A stretch of DNA of 60,000 nt from Membranipora membranacea (GCA_914767715.1 OU612066.1:25148283-25208282); one strand, 5' to 3'. Positions 28,001 to 41,848 are shown, numbered from the stretch's first letter. Notes: generated by a model not told the origin, from the sequence alone. Numbers and translations: made by a program.

Positions 28001-29290
28001 TCGATCAGCAGGAGTTGTTCCTCCTTATAAGGTGAGTTACAAGCAAATCTATTTTTCAATCCGGGCTAAAAAAAAGCGTGATACCCTCCCTTGGTATATT
28101 TTTGTAAATTTCAAGTCAGCGTAATTACCCTCCAAGTTATCCAAGGATTCCAATATTCTGCGTTTTGAATAAGGCCAATAAGAGCTTGAACTGGTCGCAG
28201 TTTGATATGATTGCGACAGAGTTTTAATTTTTTAATGCTGCCGTATGGTATGTTTTTTTAGTGCAAAAGTGACCCTCATTAAAACTGACGCTGACGGAGA
28301 AGAAAAAGCCGCAGAGCTAAACGGTTTGCAGATTATCGATCAGCAGGAGTTGTTCCTCCTTATAAGGTGAGTTACAAGCAAATCTATTTTTCAATCCGGG
28401 CGAAAAAAAAGCGTGATACCCTCCCTTGGTATATTTTTGTAAATTTCAAGTCAGCGTAATTACCCTCCAAGTTATCCAAGGATTCCAATATTCTGCGTTT
28501 TGAATAAGGCCAATAAGAGCTTGAACTGGTCGCAGTTTGATATGATTGCGACAGAGTTTTAATTTTTTAATGCTGCCGTATGGTATGTTTTTTTAGTGCA
28601 AAAGTGACCCTCATTAAAACGGACGCTGACGGAGAAGGAAAAGCCGCAGAGCTAAACGGTTTGCCGATTATCGATCAGCAGGAGTTGTTCCTCCTTATAA
28701 GGTGAGTTACAAGCAAATCTATTTTTCAATCCGGGCGAAAAAAAAGCGTGATACCCTCCCTTGGTATATTTTTGTAAATTTCAAGTCAGCGTAATTACCC
28801 TCCAAGTTATCCAAGGATTCCAATATTCTGCGTTTTGAATAAGGCCAATAAGAGCTTGAACTGGTCGCAGTTTGATATGATTGCGACAGAGTTTTAATTT
28901 TTTAATGCTGCCGTATGGTATGTTTTTTTAGTGCAAAAGTGACCCTCATTAAAACGGACGCTGACGGAGAAGGAAAAGCCGCAGAGCTAAACGGTTTGCC
29001 GATTATCGATCAGCAGGAGTTGTTCCTCCTTATAAGGTGAGTTACAAGCAAATCTATTTTTCAATCCGGGCTAAAAAAAAGCGTGATACCCTCCCTTGGT
29101 ATATTTTTGAAAATTTCAAGTCAGCGTAATTACCTTCCAAGTTATCCAAGGATTCCAATATTCTGAGTTTTGAATAAGGCCAATAAGAGCTTGAACTGGT
29201 CGCAGTTTGATATGATTGCGACAGGGTTTTAATTTTTTAATGCTGCCGTATGGTATGTTTTTTTAGTGCAAAAGTGACCCTCATTAAAAC

Positions 29291-32200
29291 GAACGCTGAC
29301 GGAGAAAAAAAGCCGCAGAGCTGAACGGTTTGCAGATTATCGATCAGCAGGAGTTGTTCCTCCTTATAAGGTGAGTTACAAGCAAATCTATTTTTCAATC
29401 CGGGCGACAAAAAAGCGTGATACCCTCCCTTGGTATATTTTTGTAAATTTCAAGTCAGCGTAATTACCCTCCAAGTTATCCAAGGATTCCAATATTCTGC
29501 GTTTTGAATAAGGCCTATAAGAGCTTGAACTGGTCGCAGTTTGATATGATTGCGACAGAGTTTTAATTTTTTAATGCTGCCGTATGGTATGTTTTTTTAG
29601 TGCAAAAGTGACCCTCATTAAAACGGACCCTGACGGAGAAGAAAAAGCCGCAGAGCTAAACGGTTTGCAGATTATCGATCAGCAGGAGTTGTTCCTCCTT
29701 ATAAGGTGAGTTACAAGCAAATCTATTTTTCAATCCGGGCGAAAAAAAAGCGTGATACCCTCCCTTGGTATATTTTTGTAAATTTCAAGTCAGCGTAATT
29801 ACCTTCCAAGTTATCCAAGGATTCCAATATTCTGAGTTTTGAATAAGGCCAATAAGAGCTTGAACTGGTCGCAGTTTGATATGATTGCGACAGAGTTTTA
29901 ATTTTTTAATGCTGCCGTATGGTATGTTTTTTTAGTGCAAAAGTGACCCTCATTAAAACGGACGCTGACGGAGAAGGAAAAGCCGCAGAGCTAAACGGTT
30001 TGCCGATTTTCGATCAGCAGGAGTTGTTCCTCCTTATAAGGTGAGTTACAAGCAAATCTATTTTTCAATCCGGGCTAAAAAAAAGCGTGATACCCTCCCT
30101 TGGTATATTTTTGAAAATTTCAAGTCAGCGTAATTACCTTCCAAGTTATCCAAGGATTCCAATATTCTGAGTTTTGAATAAGGCCAATAAGAGCTTGAAC
30201 TGGTCGCAGTTTGATATGATTGCGACAGGGTTTTAATTTTTTAATGCTGCCGTATGGTATGTTTTTTTAGTGCAAAAGTGACCCTCATTAAAACGAACGC
30301 TGACGGAGAAAAAAAGCCGCAGAGCTAAACGGTTTGCAGATTATCGATCAGCAGGAGTTGTTCCTCCTTATAAGGTGAGTTACAAGCAAATCTATTTTTC
30401 AATCCGGGCGAAACAAAAGCGTGATACCCTCCCTTGGTATATTTTTGTAAATTTCAAGTCAGCGTAATTACCCTCCAAGTTATCCAAGGATTCCAATATT
30501 CTGCGTTTTGAATAAGGCCAATAAGAGCTTGAACTGGTCGCAGTTTGATATGATTGCGACAGAGTTTTAATTTTTTAATGCTGCCGTATGGTATGTTTTT
30601 TTAGTGCAAAAGTGACCCTCATTAAAACGGACGCTGACGGAGAAGCAAAAGCCGCAGAGCTAAACGGTTTGCAGATTATCGATCAGCAGGAGTCGTTCCT
30701 CCTTATAAGGTGAGTTACAAGCAAATCTATTTTTCAATCCGGGCGACAAAAAAGCGTGATACCCTCCCTTGGTATATTTTTGTAAATTTCAAGTCAGCGT
30801 AATTACCCTCCAAGTTATCCAAGGATTCCAATATTCTGCGTTTTGAATAAGGCCAATAAGAGCTTGAACTGGTCGCAGTTTGATATGATTGCGACAGAGT
30901 TTTAATTTTTTAATGCTGCCGTATGGTATGTTTTTTTAGTGCAAAAGTGACCCTCATTAAAACGGACCCTGACGGAGAAGAAAAAGCCGCAGAGCTAAAC
31001 GGTTTGCAGATTATCGATCAGCAGGAGTTGTTCCTCCTTATAAGGTGAGTTACAAGCAAATCTATTTTTCAATCCGGGCGAAAAAAAAGCGTGATACCCT
31101 CCCTTGGTATATTTTTGTAAATTTCAAGTCAGCGTAATTACCCTCCAAGTTATCCAAGGATTCCAATATTCTGCGTTTTGAATAAGGCCAATAAGAGCTT
31201 GAACTGGTCGCAGTTTGATATGATTGCGACAGAGTTTTAATTTTTTAATGCTGCCGTATGGTATGTTTTTTTAGTGCAAAAGTGACCCTCATTAAAACGG
31301 ACGCTGACGGAGAAGAAAAAGCCGCAGAGCTAAACGGTTTGCAGATTATCGATCAGCAGGAGTTGTTCCTCATTATAAGGTGAGTTACAAGCAAATCTAT
31401 TTTTCAATCCGGGCGACAAAAAAGCGTGATACCCTCCCTTGGTATATTTTTGTAAATTTCAAGTCAGCGTGATTACCCTCCAAGTTATCCAAGGATTCCA
31501 ATATTCTGCGTTTTGAATAAGGCCAATAAGAGCTTGAACTGGTCGCAGTTTGATATGATTGCGACAGAGTTTTAATTTTTTAATGCTGCCGTATGGTATG
31601 TTTTTTTAGTGCAAAAGTGACCCTCATTAAAACTGACGCTGACGGAGAAGAAAAAGCCGCAGAGCTAAACGGTTTGCAGATTATCGATCAGCAGGAGTTG
31701 TTCCTCCTTATAAGGTGAGTTACAAGCAAATCTATTTTTCAATCCGGGCGAAAAAAAAGCGTGATACCCTCCCTTGGTATATTTTTGTAAATTTCAAGTC
31801 AGCGTAATTACCCTCCAAGTTATCCAAGGATTCCAATATTCTGCGTTTTGAATAAGGCCAATAAGAGCTTGAACTGGTCGCAGTTTGATATGATTGCGAC
31901 AGAGTTTTAATTTTTTAATGCTGCCGTATGGTATGTTTTTTTAGTGCAAAAGTGACCCTCATTAAAACGGACGCTGACGGAGAAGGAAAAGCCGCAGAGC
32001 TAAACGGTTTGCCGATTATCGATCAGCAGGAGTTGTTCCTCCTTATAAGGTGAGTTACAAGCAAATCTATTTTTCAATCCGGGCGAAAAAAAAGCGTGAT
32101 ACCCTCCCTTGGTATATTTTTGTAAATTTCAAGTCAGCGTAATTACCCTCCAAGTTATCCAAGGATTCCAATATTCTGCGTTTTGAATAAGGCCAATAAG

Positions 32201-32638
32201 AGCTTGAACTGGTCGCAGTTTGATATGATTGCGACAGAGTTTTAATTTTTTAATGCTGCCGTATGGTATGTTTTTTTAGTGCAAAAGTGACCCTCATTAA
32301 AACGGACGCTGACGGAGAAGGAAAAGCCGCAGAGCTAAACGGTTTGCCGATTATCGATCAGCAGGAGTTGTTCCTCCTTATAAGGTGAGTTACAAGCAAA
32401 TCTATTTTTCAATCCGGGCTAAAAAAAAGCGTGATACCCTCCCTTGGTATATTTTTGAAAATTTCAAGTCAGCGTAATTACCTTCCAAGTTATCCAAGGA
32501 TTCCAATATTCTGAGTTTTGAATAAGGCCAATAAGAGCTTGAACTGGTCGCAGTTTGATATGATTGCGACAGGGTTTTAATTTTTTAATGCTGCCGTATG
32601 GTATGTTTTTTTAGTGCAAAAGTGACCCTCATTAAAAC
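29291..32638 (+). repeat. Higher-order repeat block, ~10 monomers
   Basis: It starts at a GAACGCTGACGG monomer that also carries CTGAACGG. It is followed in order by the variants GGCCTATAAG, GGACCCTGACGG, TACCTTCC, GCCGATTTTCG, GCGAAACAAAAG and GAGTCGTTCC. The same ordered series restarts at 32639 (3348 bp later) and at 37327 (a further 4688 bp). Confidence 0.75.
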
Positions 32639-35600
32639 GAACGCTGACGGAGAAAAAAAGCCGCAGAGCTGAACGGTTTGCAGATTATCGATCAGCAGGA
32701 GTTGTTCCTCCTTATAAGGTGAGTTACAAGCAAATCTATTTTTCAATCCGGGCGACAAAAAAGCGTGATACCCTCCCTTGGTATATTTTTGTAAATTTCA
32801 AGTCAGCGTAATTACCCTCCAAGTTATCCAAGGATTCCAATATTCTGCGTTTTGAATAAGGCCTATAAGAGCTTGAACTGGTCGCAGTTTGATATGATTG
32901 CGACAGAGTTTTAATTTTTTAATGCTGCCGTATGGTATGTTTTTTTAGTGCAAAAGTGACCCTCATTAAAACGGACCCTGACGGAGAAGAAAAAGCCGCA
33001 GAGCTAAACGGTTTGCAGATTATCGATCAGCAGGAGTTGTTCCTCCTTATAAGGTGAGTTACAAGCAAATCTATTTTTCAATCCGGGCGAAAAAAAAGCG
33101 TGATACCCTCCCTTGGTATATTTTTGTAAATTTCAAGTCAGCGTAATTACCTTCCAAGTTATCCAAGGATTCCAATATTCTGAGTTTTGAATAAGGCCAA
33201 TAAGAGCTTGAACTGGTCGCAGTTTGATATGATTGCGACAGAGTTTTAATTTTTTAATGCTGCCGTATGGTATGTTTTTTTAGTGCAAAAGTGACCCTCA
33301 TTAAAACGGACGCTGACGGAGAAGGAAAAGCCGCAGAGCTAAACGGTTTGCCGATTTTCGATCAGCAGGAGTTGTTCCTCCTTATAAGGTGAGTTACAAG
33401 CAAATCTATTTTTCAATCCGGGCTAAAAAAAAGCGTGATACCCTCCCTTGGTATATTTTTGAAAATTTCAAGTCAGCGTAATTACCTTCCAAGTTATCCA
33501 AGGATTCCAATATTCTGAGTTTTGAATAAGGCCAATAAGAGCTTGAACTGGTCGCAGTTTGATATGATTGCGACAGGGTTTTAATTTTTTAATGCTGCCG
33601 TATGGTATGTTTTTTTAGTGCAAAAGTGACCCTCATTAAAACGAACGCTGACGGAGAAAAAAAGCCGCAGAGCTAAACGGTTTGCAGATTATCGATCAGC
33701 AGGAGTTGTTCCTCCTTATAAGGTGAGTTACAAGCAAATCTATTTTTCAATCCGGGCGAAACAAAAGCGTGATACCCTCCCTTGGTATATTTTTGTAAAT
33801 TTCAAGTCAGCGTAATTACCCTCCAAGTTATCCAAGGATTCCAATATTCTGCGTTTTGAATAAGGCCAATAAGAGCTTGAACTGGTCGCAGTTTGATATG
33901 ATTGCGACAGAGTTTTAATTTTTTAATGCTGCCGTATGGTATGTTTTTTTAGTGCAAAAGTGACCCTCATTAAAACGGACGCTGACGGAGAAGCAAAAGC
34001 CGCAGAGCTAAACGGTTTGCAGATTATCGATCAGCAGGAGTCGTTCCTCCTTATAAGGTGAGTTACAAGCAAATCTATTTTTCAATCCGGGCGACAAAAA
34101 AGCGTGATACCCTCCCTTGGTATATTTTTGTAAATTTCAAGTCAGCGTAATTACCCTCCAAGTTATCCAAGGATTCCAATATTCTGCGTTTTGAATAAGG
34201 CCAATAAGAGCTTGAACTGGTCGCAGTTTGATATGATTGCGACAGAGTTTTAATTTTTTAATGCTGCCGTATGGTATGTTTTTTTAGTGCAAAAGTGACC
34301 CTCATTAAAACGGACCCTGACGGAGAAGAAAAAGCCGCAGAGCTAAACGGTTTGCAGATTATCGATCAGCAGGAGTTGTTCCTCCTTATAAGGTGAGTTA
34401 CAAGCAAATCTATTTTTCAATCCGGGCGAAAAAAAAGCGTGATACCCTCCCTTGGTATATTTTTGTAAATTTCAAGTCAGCGTAATTACCCTCCAAGTTA
34501 TCCAAGGATTCCAATATTCTGCGTTTTGAATAAGGCCAATAAGAGCTTGAACTGGTCGCAGTTTGATATGATTGCGACAGAGTTTTAATTTTTTAATGCT
34601 GCCGTATGGTATGTTTTTTTAGTGCAAAAGTGACCCTCATTAAAACGGACGCTGACGGAGAAGAAAAAGCCGCAGAGCTAAACGGTTTGCAGATTATCGA
34701 TCAGCAGGAGTTGTTCCTCATTATAAGGTGAGTTACAAGCAAATCTATTTTTCAATCCGGGCGACAAAAAAGCGTGATACCCTCCCTTGGTATATTTTTG
34801 TAAATTTCAAGTCAGCGTAATTACCCTCCAAGTTATCCAAGGATTCCAATATTCTGCGTTTTGAATAAGGCCAATAAGAGCTTGAACTGGTCGCAGTTTG
34901 ATATGATTGCGACAGAGTTTTAATTTTTTAATGCTGCCGTATGGTATGTTTTTTTAGTGCAAAAGTGACCCTCATTAAAACGGACCCTGACGGAGAAGAA
35001 AAAGCCGCAGAGCTAAACGGTTTGCAGATTATCGATCAGCAGGAGTTGTTCCTCCTTATAAGGTGAGTTACAAGCAAATCTATTTTTCAATCCGGGCGAA
35101 AAAAAAGCGTGATACCCTCCCTTGGTATATTTTTGTAAATTTCAAGTCAGCGTAATTACCCTCCAAGTTATCCAAGGATTCCAATATTCTGCGTTTTGAA
35201 TAAGGCCAATAAGAGCTTGAACTGGTCGCAGTTTGATATGATTGCGACAGAGTTTTAATTTTTTAATGCTGCCGTATGGTATGTTTTTTTAGTGCAAAAG
35301 TGACCCTCATTAAAACGGATGCTGACGAAGAAGAAAAAGCCGCAGAGCTAAACGGTTTGCAGATTATCGATCAGCAGGAGTTGTTCCTCCTTATAAGGTG
35401 AGTTACAAGCAAATCTATTTTTCAATCCGGGCTAAAAAAAAGCGTGATACCCTCCCTTGGTATATTTTTGTAAATTTCAAGTCAGCGTAATTACCCTCCA
35501 AGTTATCCAAGGATTCCAATATTCTGCGTTTTGAATAAGGCCAATAAGAGCTTGAACTGGTCGCAGTTTGATATGATTGCGACAGAGTTTTAATTTTTTA

Positions 35601-37326
35601 ATGCTGCCGTATGGTATGTTTTTTTAGTGCAAAAGTGACCCTCATTAAAACTGACGCTGACGGAGAAGAAAAAGCCGCAGAGCTAAACGGTTTGCAGATT
35701 ATCGATCAGCAGGAGTTGTTCCTCCTTATAAGGTGAGTTACAAGCAAATCTATTTTTCAATCCGGGCGAAAAAAAAGCGTGATACCCTCCCTTGGTATAT
35801 TTTTGTAAATTTCAAGTCAGCGTAATTACCCTCCAAGTTATCCAAGGATTCCAATATTCTGCGTTTTGAATAAGGCCAATAAGAGCTTGAACTGGTCGCA
35901 GTTTGATATGATTGCGACAGAGTTTTAATTTTTTAATGCTGCCGTATGGTATGTTTTTTTAGTGCAAAAGTGACCCTCATTAAAACGGACGCTGACGGAG
36001 AAGGAAAAGCCGCAGAGCTAAACGGTTTGCCGATTATCGATCAGCAGGAGTTGTTCCTCCTTATAAGGTGAGTTACAAGCAAATCTATTTTTCAATCCGC
36101 GCTAAAAAAAAGCGTGATACCCTCCCTTGGTATATTTTTGTAAATTTCAAGTCAGCGTAATTACCCTCCAAGTTATCCAAGGATTCCAATATTCTGCGTT
36201 TTGAATAAGGCCAATAAGAGCTTGAACTGGTCGCAGTTTGATATGATTGCGACAGAGTTTTAATTTTTTAATGCTGCCGTATGGTATGTTTTTTTAGTGC
36301 AAAAGTGACCCTCATTAAAACGGACGCTGACGGAGGAGAAAAAGCCGCAGAGCTAAACGGTTTGCAGATTATCGATCAGCAGGAGTTGTTCCTCTTTATA
36401 AGGTGAGTTACGAGCAAATCTATTTTTCAATCCGGGCGAAAAAAAAGCGTGATACCCTCCCTTGGTATATTTTTGTAAATTTCAAGTCAGCGTAATTACC
36501 CTCCAAGTTATCCAAGGATTCCAATATTCTGCGTTTTGAATAAGGCCAATAAGAGCTTGAACTGGTCGCAGTTTGATATGATTGCGACAGAGTTTTAATT
36601 TTTTAATGCTGCCGTATGGTATGTTTTTTTAGTGCAAAAGTGACCCTCATTAAAACGGACGCTGACGAAGAAGAAAAAGCCGCAGAGCTAAACGGTTTGC
36701 AGATTATCGATCAGCAGGAGTTGTTCCTCCTTATAAGGTGAGTTACAAGCAAATCTATTTTTCAATCCGGGCTAAAAAAAAGCGTGATACCCTCCCTTGG
36801 TATATTTTTGTAAATTTCAAGTCAGCGTAATTACCCTCCAAGTTATCCAAGGATTCCAATATTCTGAGTTTTGAATAAGGCCAATAAGAGCTTGAACTGG
36901 TCGCAGTTTGATATGATTGCGACAGAGTTTTAATTTTTTAATGCTGCCGTATGGTATGTTTTTTTAGTGCAAAAGTGACCCTCATTAAAACTGACGCTGA
37001 CGGAGAAGAAAAAGCCGCAGAGCTAAACGGTTTGCAGATTATCGATCAGCAGGAGTTGTTCCTCCTTATAAGGTGAGTTACAAGCAAATCTATTTTTCAA
37101 TCCGGGCGAAAAAAAAGCGTGATACCCTCCCTTGGTATATTTTTGTAAATTTCAAGTCAGCGTAATTACCCTCCAAGTTATCCAAGGATTCCAATATTCT
37201 GCGTTTTGAATAAGGCCAATAAGAGCTTGAACTGGTCGCAGTTTGATATGATTGCGACAGAGTTTTAATTTTTTAATGCTGCCGTATGGTATGTTTTTTT
37301 AGTGCAAAAGTGACCCTCATTAAAAC
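32639..37326 (+). repeat. Higher-order repeat block, ~14 monomers
   Basis: Second copy of the 10-monomer block, about four monomers longer. The third copy starting at 37327 keeps the same order of private variants until near the retroelement. Confidence 0.7.
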
Positions 37327-40300
37327 GAACGCTGACGGAGAAAAAAAGCCGCAGAGCTGAACGGTTTGCAGATTATCGATCAGCAGGAGTTGTTCCTCCT
37401 TATAAGGTGAGTTACAAGCAAATCTATTTTTCAATCCGGGCGACAAAAAAGCGTGATACCCTCCCTTGGTATATTTTTGTAAATTTCAAGTCAGCGTAAT
37501 TACCCTCCAAGTTATCCAAGGATTCCAATATTCTGCGTTTTGAATAAGGCCTATAAGAGCTTGAACTGGTCGCAGTTTGATATGATTGCGACAGAGTTTT
37601 AATTTTTTAATGCTGCCGTATGGTATGTTTTTTTAGTGCAAAAGTGACCCTCATTAAAACGGACCCTGACGGAGAAGAAAAAGCCGCAGAGCTAAACGGT
37701 TTGCAGATTATCGATCAGCAGGAGTTGTTCCTCCTTATAAGGTGAGTTACAAGCAAATCTATTTTTCAATCCGGGCGAAAAAAAAGCGTGATACCCTCCC
37801 TTGGTATATTTTTGTAAATTTCAAGTCAGCGTAATTACCTTCCAAGTTATCCAAGGATTCCAATATTCTGAGTTTTGAATAAGGCCAATAAGAGCTTGAA
37901 CTGGTCGCAGTTTGATATGATTGCGACAGAGTTTTAATTTTTTAATGCTGCCGTATGGTATGTTTTTTTAGTGCAAAAGTGACCCTCATTAAAACGGACG
38001 CTGACGGAGAAGGAAAAGCCGCAGAGCTAAACGGTTTGCCGATTTTCGATCAGCAGGAGTTGTTCCTCCTTATAAGGTGAGTTACAAGCAAATCTATTTT
38101 TCAATCCGGGCTAAAAAAAAGCGTGATACCCTCCCTTGGTATATTTTTGAAAATTTCAAGTCAGCGTAATTACCTTCCAAGTTATCCAAGGATTCCAATA
38201 TTCTGAGTTTTGAATAAGGCCAATAAGAGCTTGAACTGGTCGCAGTTTGATATGATTGCGACAGGGTTTTAATTTTTTAATGCTGCCGTATGGTATGTTT
38301 TTTTAGTGCAAAAGTGACCCTCAGTAAAACGAACGCTGACGGAGAAAAAAAGCCGCAGAGCTAAACGGTTTGCAGATTATCGATCAGCAGGAGTTGTTCC
38401 TCCTTATAAGGTGAGTTACAAGCAAATCTATTTTTCAATCCGGGCGAAACAAAAGCGTGATACCCTCCCTTGGTATATTTTTGTAAATTTCAAGTCAGCG
38501 TAATTACCCTCCAAGTTATCCAAGGATTCCAATATTCTGCGTTTTGAATAAGGCCAATAAGAGCTTGAACTGGTCGCAGTTTGATATGATTGCGACAGAG
38601 TTTTAATTTTTTAATGCTGCCGTATGGTATGTTTTTTTAGTGCAAAAGTGACCCTCATTAAAACGGACGCTGACGGAGAAGCAAAAGCCGCAGAGCTAAA
38701 CGGTTTGCAGATTATCGATCAGCAGGAGTCGTTCCTCCTTATAAGGTGAGTTACAAGCAAATCTATTTTTCAATCCGGGCGACAAAAAAGCGTGATACCC
38801 TCCCTTGGTATATTTTTGTAAATTTCAAGTCAGCGTAATTACCCTCCAAGTTATCCAAGGATTCCAATATTCTGCGTTTTGAATAAGGCCAATAAGAGCT
38901 TGAACTGGTCGCAGTTTGATATGATTGCGACAGAGTTTTAATTTTTTAATGCTGCCGTATGGTATGTTTTTTTAGTGCAAAAGTGACCCTCATTAAAACG
39001 GACCCTGACGGAGAAGAAAAAGCCGCAGAGCTAAACGGTTTGCAGATTATCGATCAGCAGGAGTTGTTCCTCCTTATAAGGTGAGTTACAAGCAAATCTA
39101 TTTTTCAATCCGGGCGAAAAAAAAGCGTGATACCCTCCCTTGGTATATTTTTGTAAATTTCAAGTCAGCGTAATTACCCTCCAAGTTATCCAAGGATTCC
39201 AATATTCTGCGTTTTGAATAAGGCCAATAAGAGCTTGAACTGGTCGCAGTTTGATATGATTGCGACAGAGTTTTAATTTTTTAATGCTGCCGTATGGTAT
39301 GTTTTTTTAGTGCAAAAGTGACCCTCATTAAAACGGACGCTGACGGAGAAGAAAAAGCCGCAGAGCTAAACGGTTTGCAGATTATCGATCAGCAGGAGTT
39401 GTTCCTCATTATAAGGTGAGTTACAAGCAAATCTATTTTTCAATCCGGGCGACAAAAAAGCGTGATACCCTCCCTTGGTATATTTTTGTAAATTTCAAGT
39501 CAGCGTAATTACCCTCCAAGTTATCCAAGGATTCCAATATTCTGCGTTTTGAATAAGGCCAATAAGAGCTTGAACTGGTCGCAGTTTGATATGATTGCGA
39601 CAGAGTTTTAATTTTTTAATGCTGCCGTATGGTATGTTTTTTTAGTGCAAAAGTGACCCTCATTAAAACGGACCCTGACGGAGAAGAAAAAGCCGCAGAG
39701 CTAAACGGTTTGCAGATTATCGATCAGCAGGAGTTGTTCCTCCTTATAAGGTGAGTTACAAGCAAATCTATTTTTCAATCCGGGCGAAAAAAAAGCGTGA
39801 TACCCTCCCTTGGTATATTTTTGTAAATTTCAAGTCAGCGTAATTACCCTCCAAGTTATCCAAGGATTCCAATATTCTGCGTTTTGAATAAGGCCAATAA
39901 GAGCTTGAACTGGTCGCAGTTTGATATGATTGCGACAGAGTTTTAATTTTTTAATGCTGCCGTATGGTATGTTTTTTTAGTGCAAAAGTGACCCTCATTA
40001 AAACGGATGCTGACGAAGAAGAAAAAGCCGCAGAGCTAAACGGTTTGCAGATTATCGATCAGCAGGAGTTGTTCCTCCTTATAAGGTGAGTTACAAGCAA
40101 ATCTATTTTTCAATCCGGGCTAAAAAAAAGCGTGATACCCTCCCTTGGTATATTTTTGTAAATTTCAAGTCAGCGTAATTACCCTCCAAGTTATCCAAGG
40201 ATTCCAATATTCTGCGTTTTGAATAAGGCCAATAAGAGCTTGAACTGGTCGCAGTTTGATATGATTGCGACAGAGTTTTAATTTTTTAATGCTGCCGTAT

Positions 40301-41765
40301 GGTATGTTTTTTTAGTGCAAAAGTGACCCTCATTAAAACTGACGCTGACGGAGAAGAAAAAGCCGCAGAGCTAAACGGTTTGCAGATTATCGATCAGCAG
40401 GAGTTGTTCCTCCTTATAAGGTGAGTTACAAGCAAATCTATTTTTCAATCCGGGCGAAAAAAAAGCGTGATACCCTCCCTTGGTATATTTTTGTAAATTT
40501 CAAGTCAGCGTAATTACCCTCCAAGTTATCCAAGGATTCCAATATTCTGCGTTTTGAATAAGGCCAATAAGAGCTTGAACTGGTCGCAGTTTGATATGAT
40601 TGCGACAGAGTTTTAATTTTTTAATGCTGCCGTATGGTATGTTTTTTTAGTGCAAAAGTGACCCTCATTAAAACGGACGCTGACGGAGAAGGAAAAGCCG
40701 CAGAGCTAAACGGTTTGCCGATTATCGATCAGCAGGAGTTGTTCCTCCTTATAAGGTGAGTTACAAGCAAATCTATTTTTCAATCCGCGCTAAAAAAAAG
40801 CGTGATACCCTCCCTTGGTATATTTTTGTAAATTTCAAGTCAGCGTAATTACCCTCCAAGTTATCCAAGGATTCCAATATTCTGCGTTTTGAATAAGGCC
40901 AATAAGAGCTTGAACTGGTCGCAGTTTGATATGATTGCGACAGAGTTTTAATTTTTTAATGCTGCCGTATGGTATGTTTTTTTAGTGCAAAAGTGACCCT
41001 CATTAAAACGGACGCTGACGGAGGAGAAAAAGCCGCAGAGCTAAACGGTTTGCAGATTATCGATCAGCAGGAGTTGTTCCTCTTTATAAGGTGAGTTACA
41101 AGCAAATCTATTTTTCAATCCGGGCGAAAAAAAAGCGTGATACCCTCCCTTGGTATATTTTTGTAAATTTTAAGTCAGCGTAATTACCCTCCAAGTTATC
41201 CAAGGATTCCAATATTCTGCGTTTTGAATAAGGCCAATAAGAGCTTGAACTGGTCGCAGTTTGATATGATTGCGACAGAGTTTTAATTTTTTAATGCTGC
41301 CGTATGGTATGTTTTTTTAGTGCAAAAGTGACCCTTATTAAAACGGACGCTGACAGAGAAGAAAAAGCCGCAGAGCTAAACGGTTTGCAGATTATCGATC
41401 AGCAGGAGTTGTTCCTCCTTATAAGGTGAGTTACAAGCAAATCTATTTTTCAATCCGGGCGAAAAAAAAGCGTGATACCCTCCCTTGGTATATTTTTGTA
41501 AATTTCAAGTCAGCGTAATTACCCTCCAAGTTATCCAAGGATTCCAATATTCTGCGTTTTGAATAAGGCCAATAAGAGCTTGAACTGGTCGCAGTTTGAT
41601 ATGATTGCGACAGAGTTTTAATTTTTTAATGCTGCCGTATGGTATGTTTTTTTAGTGCAAAAGTGACCCTCATTAAAACGGACGCTGACGGAGAAGAAAA
41701 AGCCGCAGAGCTAAACGGTTTGCAGATTATCGATCAGCAGGAGTTGTTCCTCCTTATAAGGTGAG

Positions 41766-41769
41766 TTAC
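41766..41769 (+). repeat. Target-site duplication, left copy (TTAC)
   Basis: TTAC directly precedes the 5' LTR and recurs at 55661-55664 after the 3' LTR. Uninterrupted monomers read GGTGAGTTACAAGC with a single TTAC, so the duplication is 4 bp. Confidence 0.93.
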
Positions 41770-41834
41770 TGTGAGATCTCAAGTTCTCACAGCTCAGGAG
41801 ATTTCAGATAACGAGAATGGAGCCAGGTGATACC

Positions 41835-41848
41835 GGTTGACGTCAACC
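41835..41848 (+). promoter_or_regulatory. CRE-like palindrome, copy 1
   Basis: GGTTGACGTCAACC is a perfect 14-bp palindrome containing TGACGTCA, the full consensus site of CREB/ATF-type bZIP factors. It lies about 360 bp upstream of the inferred start site. Binding is inferred from the consensus only. Confidence 0.55.

Larger units (their letters stand above)
1..41769 (+). repeat. Tandem satellite array, ~335-bp monomer, left part (about 125 monomers)
   Basis: Head-to-tail copies of one monomer. The landmark GGTATATTTT recurs at 1, 335, 664, 998, 1333 and so on to 41487, which is 124 periods averaging 334.6 bp. Monomers are nearly identical, differing by scattered substitutions and small indels such as A-run length, T-run length and a 6-bp loss giving AATGTCTGG. 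The array starts before base 1, so its true length is unknown. No ordinary gene interrupts it. Within each monomer, an exon-like 105-nt segment alternates with ~230 nt of intron-like, AT-rich sequence. The array stops exactly at the retroelement and resumes beyond it in the same register. Copy number in any assembly of such a repeat may be collapsed or expanded. Confidence 0.98.

Noticed and set aside
1-41769. CRISPR array or bacterial repeat region
   Set aside because: Monomers are ~335 bp and contiguous with no unique spacers, and the rest of the window is eukaryotic.
1-41769. tRNA/5S-derived satellite
   Set aside because: I see no A box, B box or internal 5S promoter in the monomer.
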